DNA of 46,160 bases from Phaeoceros laevis (Eukaryota > Anthocerotophyta > Anthocerotopsida > Notothyladales), in the NCBI GenBank assembly GCA_049999765.1, contig JBNGIQ010008888.1:38982-85141 (forward strand). Reading direction: 5' to 3'. A program made the position numbers and the translations under genes. The notes below the pieces were generated by a model. The model was given only the letters and a program-made list of their open reading frames with translations. It ran no database searches and was not told the DNA's origin. This document shows, in pieces, positions 10,735 through 21,618 of the stretch. The number at the start of each line of letters is the position of its first letter. The stretch's first letter is position 1.

Positions 10735-12310
10735 ATGGCGGAATTCATATGGCTGAAACACAGTGATGGCCCAGCTTGGAAGGAACCTGCGACACCTCAA
10801 GGGAAGGTGAAATGGAATAGGGTAGCAAAGTCACTGAAATTTGAAGAGTATTCTCTGCTAGTTGGGACGGTCGCTGTTCGAGATGATGACATGAGCATTG
10901 AAGACTTGAGAGCCTTGTTTGAAGAAGGTGAGCCAAAGGGGGAGTCTCAAAACAACGCTGTCCTAGTGGATGGCAGCCGTCTGACTTCGCCGTCTGCAGC
11001 TCTGTCAACACCAGCGATATACAGGTAGGTCTTGACTTGTGTTTCACAAAGATGTGCATTGGGGCGCTGCCATGTTTTGACTTTAGGCCATCCTCTTGCA
11101 GAAAAAGACGTCGCCAGGATAAGCTGCCACTGTTTTCTGATGGTGAATTACAGCATTCTAATCTCTCACAGGAGGTCAAGGACTAGTCGTACAGTTGTAC
11201 AATAAGACGACTTACTTGACACAAAAAGATGTGAAACAATTCTATGAGTACATAAGAGAAGCTGGACCGAGTGCACAGGAAGTCAAACATGTGGCAGAAA
11301 TGATTGAGGACGAACCTGACGATGAGCGCAAGGCACTGTTGTTGAAACTCCAACTTGGTGGAAAAGCAGTTAAGAGAAGTTGTGTGCTGAAACGTTGGAA
11401 GAACAACTTTCAGATTTGGAGACATAAGGCATTTGACCTGGAGGCATCTGACCTGGAGGCATCTGACCTGGAGGTACGAAAGGATGAGGTATGGAAAGAC
11501 GAGGTAAATTTGTTCTCAGATAGTAGCAACATCATTCGAGAAGTTCCTCTACTCGGTGTGCACACTGGCCCACAATCATTGAGTTTGATTTACGATTTTA
11601 CAGGTCGTGCAGCATTTTCCGAACTCCATGATTTAGCAATGTGCTTAAGGAATCCATGGGGACGCATTGGTTCTTACAGGAGCTTCTGGCTGTGGAAAAA
11701 GTATGATGTTTTCTACTTTGGCTACATTTCTGCATTGCACAGGAAACCACAGTGTTTTATATTTGTCGGGGAATGTTATAATCGACGACCTAGTTGGTAT
11801 TGTTAAAGATGCCTTACTACTGGCATACGCACATGAGGGACAAGAACAACTTGACATTTTTCAGCTGTCATTGGCAACTGAACTGACAGATTGGTGCAGG
11901 AACAATGAGGATGGAATGTTTGTTTTCTTGGATGACTATAATGCCTTGGATTCAGAGAAGTCAGCAGCTGATGACAATCAAAAACTAGTCGGGATATTGC
12001 ATGGACCTTGATTCTAAATTGCTTTCGCAGCAATCACAAGATTCCGAGGTGCTCCTCATGGAGTAGTTCTACAGCTTCACAATACCAAGTGAAGCGCAAG
12101 AACAAAATCAAGTATATGGTATACTCTCGCTCCTTTTCTGAAAAGGAACTTGCTTGTTGGAAGATGCCTCGACCGGGCTATGCTGCACGGCATGCTCCTG
12201 ATTGACTCCATTTACAAGGTCTTTGTTGACCAAAAGAGGTAGAGTATATTGTTGAGATTTTTCTTTCAAACTTAGTGCTGAGCAAAATGCTTTGCACAAA
12301 CAAGCCACAT
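10735..12310 (+). pseudogene. P-loop NTPase gene, frameshifted (Crinkler-like NTPase possible)
   Basis: A frame from the ATG at 10735 runs through VKWNRVAKSLKFEEYSLLVG to a good donor (AG|GTAGGT) at 11024/11025. A plausible acceptor at 11101 continues KRRRQDKLPLFSDGELQ in frame. A frame change follows near 11175, then a long acidic stretch (DVKQFYEYIREAG) containing a 15-base triplication at 11431-11475 (DLEA repeat). A second frame change near 11660 precedes LVLTGASGCGKSMMF, a Walker A (GASGCGKS). A Walker B-like GMFVFLDDYNAL lies near 11915-11950. Further frame changes follow, with MVYSRSFSEKELACW near 12110. The order resembles NTPases of Crinkler-type and related families, but I cannot name the family securely. 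The two clearest frame breaks sit at short G runs, so real decay and assembly error are both possible. Confidence 0.5.
11431..11475 (+). repeat. 15-base triplication within the NTPase reading frame
   Basis: Three consecutive 15-base units (11431-11445, 11446-11460, 11461-11475) differ at two or three positions and encode a repeated five-residue acidic unit, DLEAS-like. Confidence 0.9.
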
Positions 12311-12990
12311 CCTCAAAAGCCTATAAAACCAAACATTGTCACTAAATGTTACAAACATCAGGCACCTTGGCGTGCTGCCAGATTTTGTTACTTCAGATCA
12401 TTTTCCTCGGAGTTGATTCTAAAATGGCTTAACAATGATTTGTAGATGTTGGAAACGGCTTGTGAAACGTTTTTGGCAGTGCGGAACCGTATTTCAGACA
12501 TTGAGTAAAAAATGCCATAACGGAGTCCGTTACACTAAAAATTGCACGTTTCCTCTTCATGGGTCCAAAGAGACATAAAAAACTGGATGGGCCTTTGGGC
12601 AAGGCTTGAATACAACCTTATAGGATTAACACGTCCTTGGTAATCTCATACCAAGATAATTAAAAAAAGTGAACGGGCCTTTGGGCAACTACATCGAGCT
12701 TTCGGGCAATACATAAAGGCTTTGAGCAATAGAGTGGCGGGCAATTAAATAACCTAAGAACTTAGTCTGCAACCCACGGGTTCTCTCCACAACCACAACG
12801 CACCTTTTGTTTTTCTTCACAAACTCAATTATAATGGTAGTTTTTAGTATGGGTTCCAAAAGTTTTAGTTTTGATCTATGTTTTCTGATTTTATAATAAA
12901 ATTCAATTATAGCTGATAAAAAAAGAAAACATATTTTGAAACTGGATCTTGGTTGTTAAAAAATAAAGGATGTATTTCAAGCTTGTCATT

Positions 12991-13270
12991 AGTATAGCCA
13001 ATAGTCCATTTGGTAGGCACAATACCAAACCAAACCCTTCTAAGTAGAAATGGAACATGGTACAGCCAATGCTCCATTTCGTAGGCACAATGCTACACAA
13101 AACCCTTCTATGTAGAAATGGAAAACTCATAGGTACTCTTGAGTCATAATACAAAAGTAGACCCTTGTAAATACAAATGGAGATACGAATATAAATACGT
13201 AGGCCTTACTAAAGTCAAACCACTCCAATTGGTGGCGCTATACATAACCAAACCCTTGTAAGTACAGTGG
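12991..13270. repeat. degenerate ~68-base tandem repeat, about four units
   Basis: Units beginning near 12991 and 13059 share most bases, including tccattt, gtaggcacaat, aacccttct and gtagaaatgga. Weaker copies follow at about 13132-13180 and 13214-13270, each with an 'acccttgtaa.tac' core. Confidence 0.75.
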
Positions 13271-13356
13271 GACACTTAGTTGCCAAAGCGTAAAATACAG
13301 AAGCGGGAATATTACGTATGTGATGTCAAATTGACGCTTCATTGGAAAAATGGCGT

Positions 13357-13455
13357 TAGGGTTTGAGCATCGCCCATGAATGGGCGATGGCTTGGGCACT
13401 CAACATCACTTAAGGTTTGAGCATCGCACATGAGTGGGCGATGGCTGGCTTGGGC
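13357..13455. repeat. tandem ~54-base repeat carrying a near-perfect palindrome
   Basis: Two copies start with ggtttgagcatcgc, near 13360 and 13413. In the first copy catcgcccat / atgggcgatg (13368-13377 and 13380-13389) is a perfect 10-base inverted repeat with a 2-base loop. The second copy carries mismatches. Further gcgatggc motifs continue to about 13500. Confidence 0.8.
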
Positions 13456-13570
13456 CCTCGACACGGGTTGAGCGATGGCAAGAAGGCAGAGCGATGGCGG
13501 GCTTGGGCATCTTGAGTCTGGTAGCGGGCGCGACAACCCGGGAAATCATGTGCTAACTTGGAAAGTGCTA

Positions 13571-13663
13571 ACTTGGAAATCATACCGAATAAATATGGTA
13601 TTTTAAAATTTTCCCCACTTGGAAATCATACCATATAAATGTGGTATTTTGAAAATTTTCCCC
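13571..13663. repeat. 46-base tandem repeat, two units
   Basis: 13571-13616 and 13617-13663 are near-identical. Each begins acttggaaatcatacc, ends in attttcccc and contains an internal atacc...ggtat inverted pair. Confidence 0.9.
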
Positions 13664-13867
13664 CACCATATACGATGAAAGTTACCTTGCGCTTCCTAGT
13701 TATTACGCGGTAACTCACGTATGAATCGTCGATTCATTAGGATTTTAGTGAAGGACGATCGTGCGCTCTCTGCAAAACTGTGGTGCCATGTGGCAACCTC
13801 CCACACTGACACCTATCTACGTGTTTGGCTTTTATGCGATTGGGTGAGGTGCATTTGGCTTTCAAGC

Positions 13868-14008
13868 GGCAGCCGGCACTCCGAGTTACTCTTGTACTGG
13901 TCAGAGTAACTGGTCACGAACCCATCTGGCTTTCATGCGCATTTTCTCGGCAGCCGGCACTCAGAGTTACTCTTGTACTGGTCAGAGTAACTGGTCACGA
14001 ACCCATCT
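13868..14008. repeat. 81-base-period direct repeat, two units
   Basis: The ~60-base unit from ggcagccggcact to cacgaacccatct occurs at 13868-13927 and 13949-14008 with few differences. Each unit holds an agttactc / gagtaact stem. A partial third copy of the spacer (ggctttNatgcg) lies upstream near 13828. Confidence 0.9.
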
Positions 14009-14181
14009 ATCGATCACGCCGGGAGAGGGAGGAACGAGGAACGGGAGCGCCGGGAGCGTGAAAGTCGCCGCGCAGGAGACGACGAAGTCGAGGACGAAGG
14101 AGCCGACGCGAGAGGGAAGAGCGTGAGAGGGAGAGGAGGAGAGAGCGCCGTGATCAACATCGCCGACGCTCCTGTGACCGC

Positions 14182-14509
14182 TTTGTCTGTTCTCCCAGCC
14201 CGCCTTGCCCTCTCATCCAGCAATTTTGCGTTTTCCAAAATGCGGGCTGCACTGACTGACTCGGGCTTAGTTGCCTGCCTGCAGCTAAGCATCACCCGGT
14301 GGAGGCAGGAGGGCAACACGAATTGCAGGCCGTGGACTCCACGCAGCAGCTGCAGCCAGTGGCACAGGAGTCGCAACGCGGACGGCAACTGTAGCCCGTG
14401 GATTCTCTCCAATTTCAGCCAGGTGATTTGTCTGTTCTCTCAGCCCGCCCTGCCCTCTCATCCAGCAATTTTGCGTTCTTCAAAATGCGAACTGCACCGA
14501 CTGACTCGG
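14182..14509. repeat. 83-base direct repeat flanking ~160 bases
   Basis: 14182-14264 and 14427-14509 have the same length and differ at only about seven positions. Both begin tttgtctgttct and end ctgactcgg. Confidence 0.9.
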
Positions 14510-14779
14510 CAGAGGGTAACAACATCCGATATCGATCGGGGGCTGTGGCAGCCACGACCCAGCCTTTTATCCCCTTGGAAGCACAATGAAGCATTGCTAC
14601 GGACCTGGTCCAGGAAGCAGGGTGGAAAATGCAAGTCCCCGGCACGTCCTTCACCACTTTCTTCGACACCGAGAAGAAGCAGCACTCCCAAAGCTTGTGT
14701 TGAGCTTAAGCTGCGCAGTTAAGCAAGCAACAGCTACGTGCTCTCCTTCTCAAAAGCTGGAACCTCCTGAGGCAAAGGG

Positions 14780-15189
14780 ATTCCGGAGCCTTCGGTTGGA
14801 GGAGATGTCCTGGCCCAGCTCTGCTTATGGTGAAGACCATGCCTTTCCAACCCAATGTTGCAGTGTGGCGTACTCTGCTGGGGGCTTGTCGAAAGTGGAG
14901 TTATGTTAAGGTCGGGCAGCAGGCTTTTGAGTCTGCAGTGATGTTGGATGAAAAGGATGCATCATCCTATGTAGTGATGTCCAACATATTTGAGGGGGCC
15001 CAAATGTGGGAGGAGGCAAAGGAACTTCAGGCAAGGAGAGTGCAATCCAGAGCATGGAAGCAGCCAGGTCGGAGTTGGTGCTCTGACGCAGGTGGAGTTG
15101 TGCATAAGTTTGTAGTTGGGGATGGGGAAGCATCCCACGGTGAAGGTATATATTTATGCCCAAGGCTGCCCACAATGATGGAAGAATGA
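14780..15189 (+). pseudogene. PPR protein E-motif / partial DYW fragment
   Basis: The plus frame at 14827-15189 reads as the C-terminal part of a PPR-DYW protein: MVKTMPFQPNVAVWRTLLG, ACRKWSYVKVGQQAFESAV, DEKDASSYVVMSNIF (E1/E2), then PGRSWCSDAGGVVHKFVVGD (PG-box start of a DYW domain). It then diverges at about 15150 and stops. The preceding PPR repeats and the HxE...CxxC core are missing. It is closely related to the same segment of the pseudogene at 3177-6148 (GACRKWKNVEIGQQAF), so both derive from the same PG-box PPR subfamily. Confidence 0.8.
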
Positions 15190-15371
15190 CAGGCTCAATA
15201 TGTTCAAGATTCAAATATCCCCGGGTATCCACTGGAAAATGCCCATGTTCACACTTCCAATCAGCTCCCTTTCTTTTCAGTTGAGGAGATCCATCATTCT
15301 GTGTTCTGATACGTGGTGGATCAGTGTCCGCGATCCCTGTCCATGTCTCAGTTTGACAGGGATAGAGTTAC

Positions 15372-15411
15372 GCACGCACATATATAGCATGGCACGCACA
15401 TATATAGCATG
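15372..15411. repeat. perfect 20-base tandem repeat, two units
   Basis: gcacgcacatatatagcatg occurs at 15372-15391 and again at 15392-15411 without a mismatch. Confidence 0.95.
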
Positions 15412-15660
15412 GCTTCACTGAATTTGCTTTGTTGCATACATTTCGAACCATGCATTCTTCTTCAACAATGAATCTTGCTTATATTGATGTGTCTGCGCAT
15501 GCCTGTTTACCTTGGAGTCCATATCTTGCTGACTGGCCTTGATGATCAACGTTGAGCAGGGGCCTTCATTGGCAGGCATCATACTTCGAACACTGATTAG
15601 CCTCTCGCATAATGCACAAAAGATTCAATTGCACTCATGCATAGGAGAGTGATTCCTGGT

Positions 15661-15690
15661 CAGAGGCAGTGGTCAGAAGCACTGCCTCTG
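15661..15690. repeat. perfect inverted repeat, 11-base arms
   Basis: cagaggcagtg (15661-15671) and cactgcctctg (15680-15690) are exact reverse complements with an 8-base loop. Confidence 0.92.
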
Positions 15691-15855
15691 CTGGCTGACC
15701 CGGAGATGCACTTGCTAACTGGCCCAGAGAGGCACCTGCTGGCTGTACATGGGCTGACAAGCTAGCTAGTTGTACACGGTAAGAGTCTGGTAAAGCTGTG
15801 ACAGTGCTGGCCGCCTGAACCTTCCGTTAATCTCAGGAAGCGCATCTAAGTAATA

Positions 15856-15917
15856 TTGACCATTTCTGTTTTAATCTAATTCCTCATTGACCATTTCTGT
15901 TTTAATCTAATTCCTCA
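15856..15917. repeat. perfect 31-base tandem repeat, two units
   Basis: 15856-15886 and 15887-15917 are identical, each starting ttgaccatttctg and ending ctaattcctca. Confidence 0.95.
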
Positions 15918-17244
15918 GTCGCTCTTAGGATGTACTGTGATATATATACCAACCCTTGCACACTGTCGGAGATGCTGTCCAAAGTGGTGTTTGCCTAGTA
16001 AGACTTAGGGAATACGGACTCCCCTATCCAAAAGCCAAAAGCCTCTAAAATCCCACATCTAGTTTCAATGAATCGCTGAGTCCTGCATTTAGTACTCGGT
16101 AGACAAGGAGCTTTTATGTGGGCCTAACTCGAGGGCCACAAGTGAGATCATGCAACTGGTGTCCAAAGTGAGGAGACGGTGCGTGACTGCTTTATATCCT
16201 AATCTCTGACCCTGCTCACTCCAACTAGTTTGGCTGCTGTTTCTGAAGCTAGTTCTTTCATCCTTTTGGAGAACCATGCGCGACCTGTAAACAACACCAG
16301 TATAATTAGCTTTCTGAGCACAAACCAGGTGCACGCACACATTGACTGTCACAATTTCTTCCCGCCAGAACCCACGTTACCCGAGCGTCCCGAGTGCCCA
16401 AGTAGCATCAAGACACACAACTTGCAGAACGGCAAAACTTGAGAGTAGGCGACAATACCTTCTTTTCAGGAACTCTCACCGCCACCCTCATTCATGAGGT
16501 GTACTGACCCCTAAATACGGTGGAAGCACCTAGACACAAAGCCAATATCGTCATCAATTTATCGATGATTGTGGCGGCCTCATCAACTGGTTGCCAGGCT
16601 CACGAATGAGGTAGATGTTTCAAACCAATGGGGAACCCGAAGGTCGAAATATAAGGGACACTTCATCATGTCTAAGGGGTTCCCAACATTTGCAGACATG
16701 GAATACAGCACCAGGGAACGATGTTCACTGTTCACAACACGGAATCACCTGTAAATGTCAAGAGAGGCGCGTTCACAAATAGCACTTTCAGAGGCAGTGA
16801 GATTTTTGCAACCGTCACCTCAGGCTACAAGGTCCACATTGAAAGTATCAAACTGCAAACTTTTCAGACAGCAAAAGACCATTACCTGAAAGCTGGTGAC
16901 CACTGATAGAGCTCAAATACTGGCACAACTGTTGTAGCTTTCCGACAAGGAAGATTCTACTGCTTGCAAGCCCGACAGCACGTTCCAACACACAAGCTGT
17001 TGGAATGTTGTTGGAATGTTGTTGGCCAGGCAAGAAGTCACCTACTTTTGAATCATTCGATCATCCAGGAACCCCTCTCTGCAGCAGCTTCAGCAGCGAG
17101 AGAGTCCCAACCGTCCCTGAACAGTAGCAGAAGTAGATGCAACCATCTCATTTGCTTAAACATTCAGCTGACGTCTTTGCCTGGCTTCCAATGGCGAGGT
17201 GAGATGAGCTCTTTGACTCAGCCAATTTAAGTATCTTTGTGTCC

Positions 17245-19491
17245 CTATCCCATGACACTTTGCTCCAACGCTGGGCATACCGCATTGCCACTGAGAGTCA
17301 AAAGTCCATCGTGACACGCTACTGGTACTGAAGAGCAGCTGGAATTAACACACATACCTCCTTCTTGGCCATGTGTAGATGGAGCTGTGGAAGAATTAGA
17401 AGGCATACACACAACTGCGTCGTCTTCACTAATTTGCAAAGTGAGCATATGCTCGTCCACAGCACCACAACTTCGGATGAGATCAACAGTTACTGCTGAA
17501 GGCTGAAGATGTAGCTTCAGCATTCTTTGGTAGGTCGCACCTGCTTGCTCCCACTTCTCGTCAGCCAAGAAGGATCTAAGAAGCTGATCATATGTAATGC
17601 AGTCTGGCATGATCCAGGCAGCACTCATCTGGTCCACCCATGCAAGAGCGCTTTCACTGTTACCCACCTTGGCACAGGCTGTAATCAGGGCATTATACGT
17701 TACCAAACTAAGTTGGACTCCTTCCTCCTGCATTTCACTTGCGAGTCTGAGACACTCGTCGTAGTTCCCCGAGTTTCCATGCACACATATCATGGTAGTA
17801 TATGCAGCATCATTGGGCTGAACTCCTACCCTCTTCATGTGTTTCCAAAGTCGAACAGCGTTCTGATCCCAACCTGCTTTCTCAAAAGCACTGAGGAGGG
17901 CACCATAAGATAGCACATCTGGCCTCTGGCTAGATTGGATCATTCTGTGGAAGACGAGCATTGCAGCTGAGGTTGCATTAGCCTTGGCACAAGTGATCAG
18001 GACCGCATTCCATGCAAATCTCCCAGGATCGAGTCCCTTTTCAAGCATCTTGTCCAGCAGTTGTATGGACCACTTCCAGATTCTCCTTCTTCGTGCTGCA
18101 TTGAAAAGAATGTGAAAATGTGATACGAGTATCTTGTAGGTTGTTTCATTTGGTTCTGGACCGCGTTCAATCATCTCCTCAAAAACTTGTAGAGCCGCCC
18201 ACCACCTCTTTCCCTTCCCTAAAGCAACAATGATATGATTGCAGAGAGAGGTGCTGAAAGTAAAATTGTTTCTCCTCAGGACTATGTAGAGGCGTTTCAC
18301 CAGCACATGCTCCACTGCCCTACTTCCACATTTCCATAGTAGATCCACACATGCTACAGATTCGAGGTCCACAGAGGCAGCATCCATCCTGTCAAACAGC
18401 GCTGCCATTTCAGAGGCTTCTTCACCTTCCTCCGACAACCACATCCACATCCTCTCAGTGCACAGCTCCTGCACAAGGGCCTCCATTTGCTGCCATTGGT
18501 AATCTATTTCTAATCGGACATTAGCTCCGTTTGGGTCCAATGCAGACTCACTTGATGAGTCTTCTTTGAGTGTGCTAGGGTGACAATTGACCTGCTTGTT
18601 TTTTAAATCAGCAAACATTTCAAGAGCAGAAGTAAGATCCCCTAATTCTGCAAGAATCCTGAACACCATTCTGTAAGTTACTACATTTGGTGCCACACCT
18701 GCTCGCTTCATAGCAAGGAAAACATTCAGTGCCTTTTGCCGGTTACCCCTCTCCTGGTGCATCTGGATCACAGTATTGTACGTGACAGCGTCAGGCACAA
18801 TTCTTCTTTGTTGAAGCTCCGTAATAACCTGGTCCATCACACTGTATCTCTTGTTGAGTTTCAGAGCTCCCAGCAGGCTGTTATATATATATACATTTGG
18901 TCTTTCCTCCTCAGCTCGGATAGGCCTCACACATAACCAATTTACAAGAGCAGAAGCTACAGAAGGATGCCCTTCCAAGCCTAATTTTTGGATAACAGAC
19001 GTGAAAACTGGAAGCGGAATCTCCAGGTCTCCTAAAACTGAGGCTATGTCCGATGGACCAGTAGCGCCTCGCAAGGCCCATGTGATGGCCCTCTCTAACG
19101 GGGTTGTAGCCCGACTACCCTGTCGCTTATGTGCCGTCTCCTTGGCGATGCGATCCAGGAGAGCCTTGTGATCCTTCCTTCTCGAGAAGTATCTCCGCTG
19201 CTATCAGCAAACTATTCAGTCACAATAAACATTCCTTCCTTCACCTGAGAGGGCGAGTACAGGGCAGAATGAGAAGCGCCTTACCCTCTGAGCCGTAGTC
19301 TTGGACGCTAAAGGCTGGTGCAGAAAAGGCTGGTGCCGAGTAGCTGGGCATCCATCATGCTCAACCCAATCGATGGACATGGCATTCCCCAGTAGAGAGG
19401 CCTCAACTGCTACTTTCATTGGCACCTGCGATCCCTTCGCTGCTGCTACTCCACCCGCAAGCTCCACGGCCCCAAAAATTGCGTAAACCAT
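17245..19491 (-). CDS. P-class pentatricopeptide repeat protein, organelle-targeted (predicted)
   Basis: Two exons: 19491-19285 (ATG at 19491) and 19197-17245. The donor AGG|GTAAGG and the acceptor GATAGCAG join phase 0 codons, giving a protein of about 719 residues. Residues 1-69 could hold a transit peptide. From about residue 120 there are canonical 35-residue P-type repeats such as YIYNSLLGALK, DAVTYNTVIQMHQERGNRQK, NVVTYRMVFRILAELGDLTS, FAWNAVLITCAKANATSA, DVLSYGALLSAFEKAG and LVTYNALITACAKVGNSESA. There is no E or DYW extension, so it should bind RNA without editing it. Such proteins usually stabilise, splice or activate translation of one plastid or mitochondrial transcript. The C-terminal repeats remind me of LPE1 (At3g46610), but I cannot confirm orthology. 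The frame is intact. An upstream non-coding exon cannot be excluded. Confidence 0.88.
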
Positions 19492-20337
19492 ATCTTGCTC
19501 CGTGGAAGGCGCTTACCCGAGGCAAGCAGCTCCCCTGCAAACACCAGTTCTGTCAGATTGACCTCCTGTTCCCATGTAACGGTCTGTATGCTTCTACCTC
19601 ATCACTGCAGAGCTCTTCAACTGTGGATTGAAAGATGCACCTGGCGGAGACCGTAGAATGGCATTCACTGCACTTGACGTCCCATGCATTCCCAAAGTGG
19701 ACCAGAAATATGGGGCAAAGGGCATATCCAAGCAATCTACCAAGGATGTCGCGTAGGGGTGCGATTCTCGTTTCAAATGAGCATCCCGGCTAGGCAGGAC
19801 CTGCCATTGGCTGGGATTGGTTGAGCATTTCCAACCGAAACATCGTCGCTGGCGCACCCCATCTTTTGTCTACTTCTCACTGATACTTCAAGGAGGCTTT
19901 TTTAACACTTATTTCATGATCTGTTACTAGTGCCTTACTCCAGGGAACATTTACGGCGATTGGTCGAGAGGAGATACATCTCATCAGTCTGGATGGATAC
20001 GAGATCCTTTGCCAGGACGTCTCATGAGTCGTGTTCGCCGTACCTATATGACAGTCCGAACACGCATGCAAACGGCTTACGATGCAGTGCAAGCTTTACT
20101 CAGAGAACAAGGAGGAGATGGGCATCGCCATTTCTGTGCAGCTTGAAGGAGACCGTCATAACTCACCACAGCGCTAGCTGATCAGGTTTTTCGAAAATGT
20201 TGCTGGGAGGATTTTCTGAGAGACGGTAACATGGAAGAGAAATGCACAGCTGCTTGCTGAGTTAGGCACAACATGCACTCTCGATGGTTTATCCAGCAAG
20301 AGCACGGATTGCAAGAGTCTACCATATTGTGGTCAAT
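19492..20337. other. intergenic between the P-class PPR gene and the Yippee-like gene
   Basis: It should hold the promoter of the leftward PPR gene and the 3' flank of the Yippee-like gene. No other gene is recognised. Confidence 0.5.
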
Positions 20338-21000
20338 TCACCAATTCTCCTTTGTCATCTTTGCCTTCTCTATGATATACTTGCCCTCCTTGTACTTCTC
20401 TCTGTCGTCGAACGCTTGCTCCTGGAACATCAAAACTTTGACATCATTCTTTGGTGGAATGCATTGCTCTCGAGCAGACATGGCATCCAACTTGTTAAGA
20501 GCAACAAAGTTGTGATGCTGAACATAAACAGGCATCCGGTTCCATCACTAGCAACAGCAAAAGTTTGAGGAAGATCTTGCGTGCTTCACATCCAGCTGAA
20601 AGTGACGACCAATGACCGGGAATTGTACAAGCTGAGGGTTCAGCAAAACCGAGACTTACATATTTCCAACCTAGGATTTGTTGGCAGCAATTGCAGTAGA
20701 TGTCTGCGACTGTGTGCAACCCTGTTATGAGGAGGCGCTCCTCCTTCGGCCCAAGACAGACGTTCACCCTACAACACAACATACAGATAAAAACTCCGTC
20801 AAGCAGGAGCGTGTCGTGAAGCGAAGATAGCACAGGCGCATAAGCAGTAAAGCCTACACATTGTTGAAGAGGTAGGCCCGGCCGAAGCGGCCGTGGAAGG
20901 ATTTCGAGAAGATCTGGTCGTGCGCAGCTGAATGCGCCCGGCAATTGCTGCAGCTGTAGATTCGGCTGCCTGTAAGGTACTCTCTGAAGATCTGCCCCAT
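20338..21000 (-). CDS. Yippee-like zinc-binding protein
   Basis: Three coding exons on the minus strand, 21000-20858, 20768-20660 and 20421-20338, give 111 residues from the ATG at 21000. The protein fits the Yippee spacing: C17-x2-C20, G40, L44, N50, G64, C73-x2-C76, then GWKY at 81-84 and [14 protein letters not shown] near the end. The four cysteines bind one zinc in this family, whose fold is related to the MeMIP/CULT domain of cereblon. Length matches the family (100-130). Yippee proteins are highly conserved in eukaryotes; in animals they act in cell-division and ubiquitin-ligase contexts, and their plant role is poorly known. Introns are 89 and 238 bases with standard GT-AG ends (first donor GTAGGC). 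The 5' untranslated region probably lies within 21001-21340. Confidence 0.93.
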
Positions 21001-21618
21001 CCTACCTTGCACAGATCTCTTTCACCCCAGCCACAATCCGGGCCTCCGGCCTCTTCGCAGGGGCTTCAATCCTACACCATCCAACCAGCAGCAAAATTGG
21101 CCAACTGAGGAGTCCTGCGAGACCAAATTACGCTTAGAGCAAATTTAGGCGCTGCAAGCTACATGTCAGGACGAGCCGCACGAGAGAGAGGAACCTGATA
21201 GAAGCTGCAGCAATCAAGATAGCATCGCGCTGCTCCAAGCAGGTAAAACCCTGCTCTAAAAGTGGCAAGCACACCCGTCGATAGGCGTGAGTAGGCGGAG
21301 GTTGCAACAAAACAATACTGTATACTGAACGCACGGTGCGCGATGATCGATGGTCTTGCCGAGACTCGAAAAATCTATCTATCTATCGGCCCACTCCGGA
21401 ATTTTTGGCGAACAACCCAGATAACAACTCCATAACAACTCCAACAGTCCAACTCGTAGCCTTGAACTTCCTTCTGTCAGTACACACTTTCGTTCAATAG
21501 ATGAGTTCCTTTGCAGAACCGAGTTGGTCACGATGTGTTGGCACGCCGCACTGACGGTCAAGAAGATTGTTGTACGAAGTAGTACGAACCTATTCTAATA
21601 CAAAACCACTCTGGAATT
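21001..21618. other. intergenic, Yippee-like 5' flank and SAL1-like 3' flank
   Basis: No gene recognised. A short atct run lies near 21370-21385. Confidence 0.5.

Larger units (their letters stand above)
12311..14779. other. gene-free, repeat-rich spacer
   Basis: AT-rich to about 13300, then alternating GC-rich and AT-rich blocks. It holds the short motif gggcctttgggcaa twice (12589, 12673) with weaker copies to 12760, plus five repeat blocks listed separately. Moderate open frames at 14014-14722 on both strands are low-complexity (Ser/Arg/Pro-rich) and contain the 83-base direct repeat. I see no family resemblance. Confidence 0.5.
15190..17244. other. intergenic, no gene recognised
   Basis: Short frames on both strands without family resemblance. 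Three simple repeats are listed separately. The part next to 17244 is the 3' flank of the P-class PPR gene. A 12-base direct repeat (ttggaatgttg) sits near 16999-17024. Confidence 0.5.

Noticed and set aside
14014-14722. Overlapping open frames on both strands (up to ~200 codons)
   Set aside because: Low-complexity Ser/Arg/Pro composition and an internal 83-base direct repeat explain the open frames; no domain recognised.
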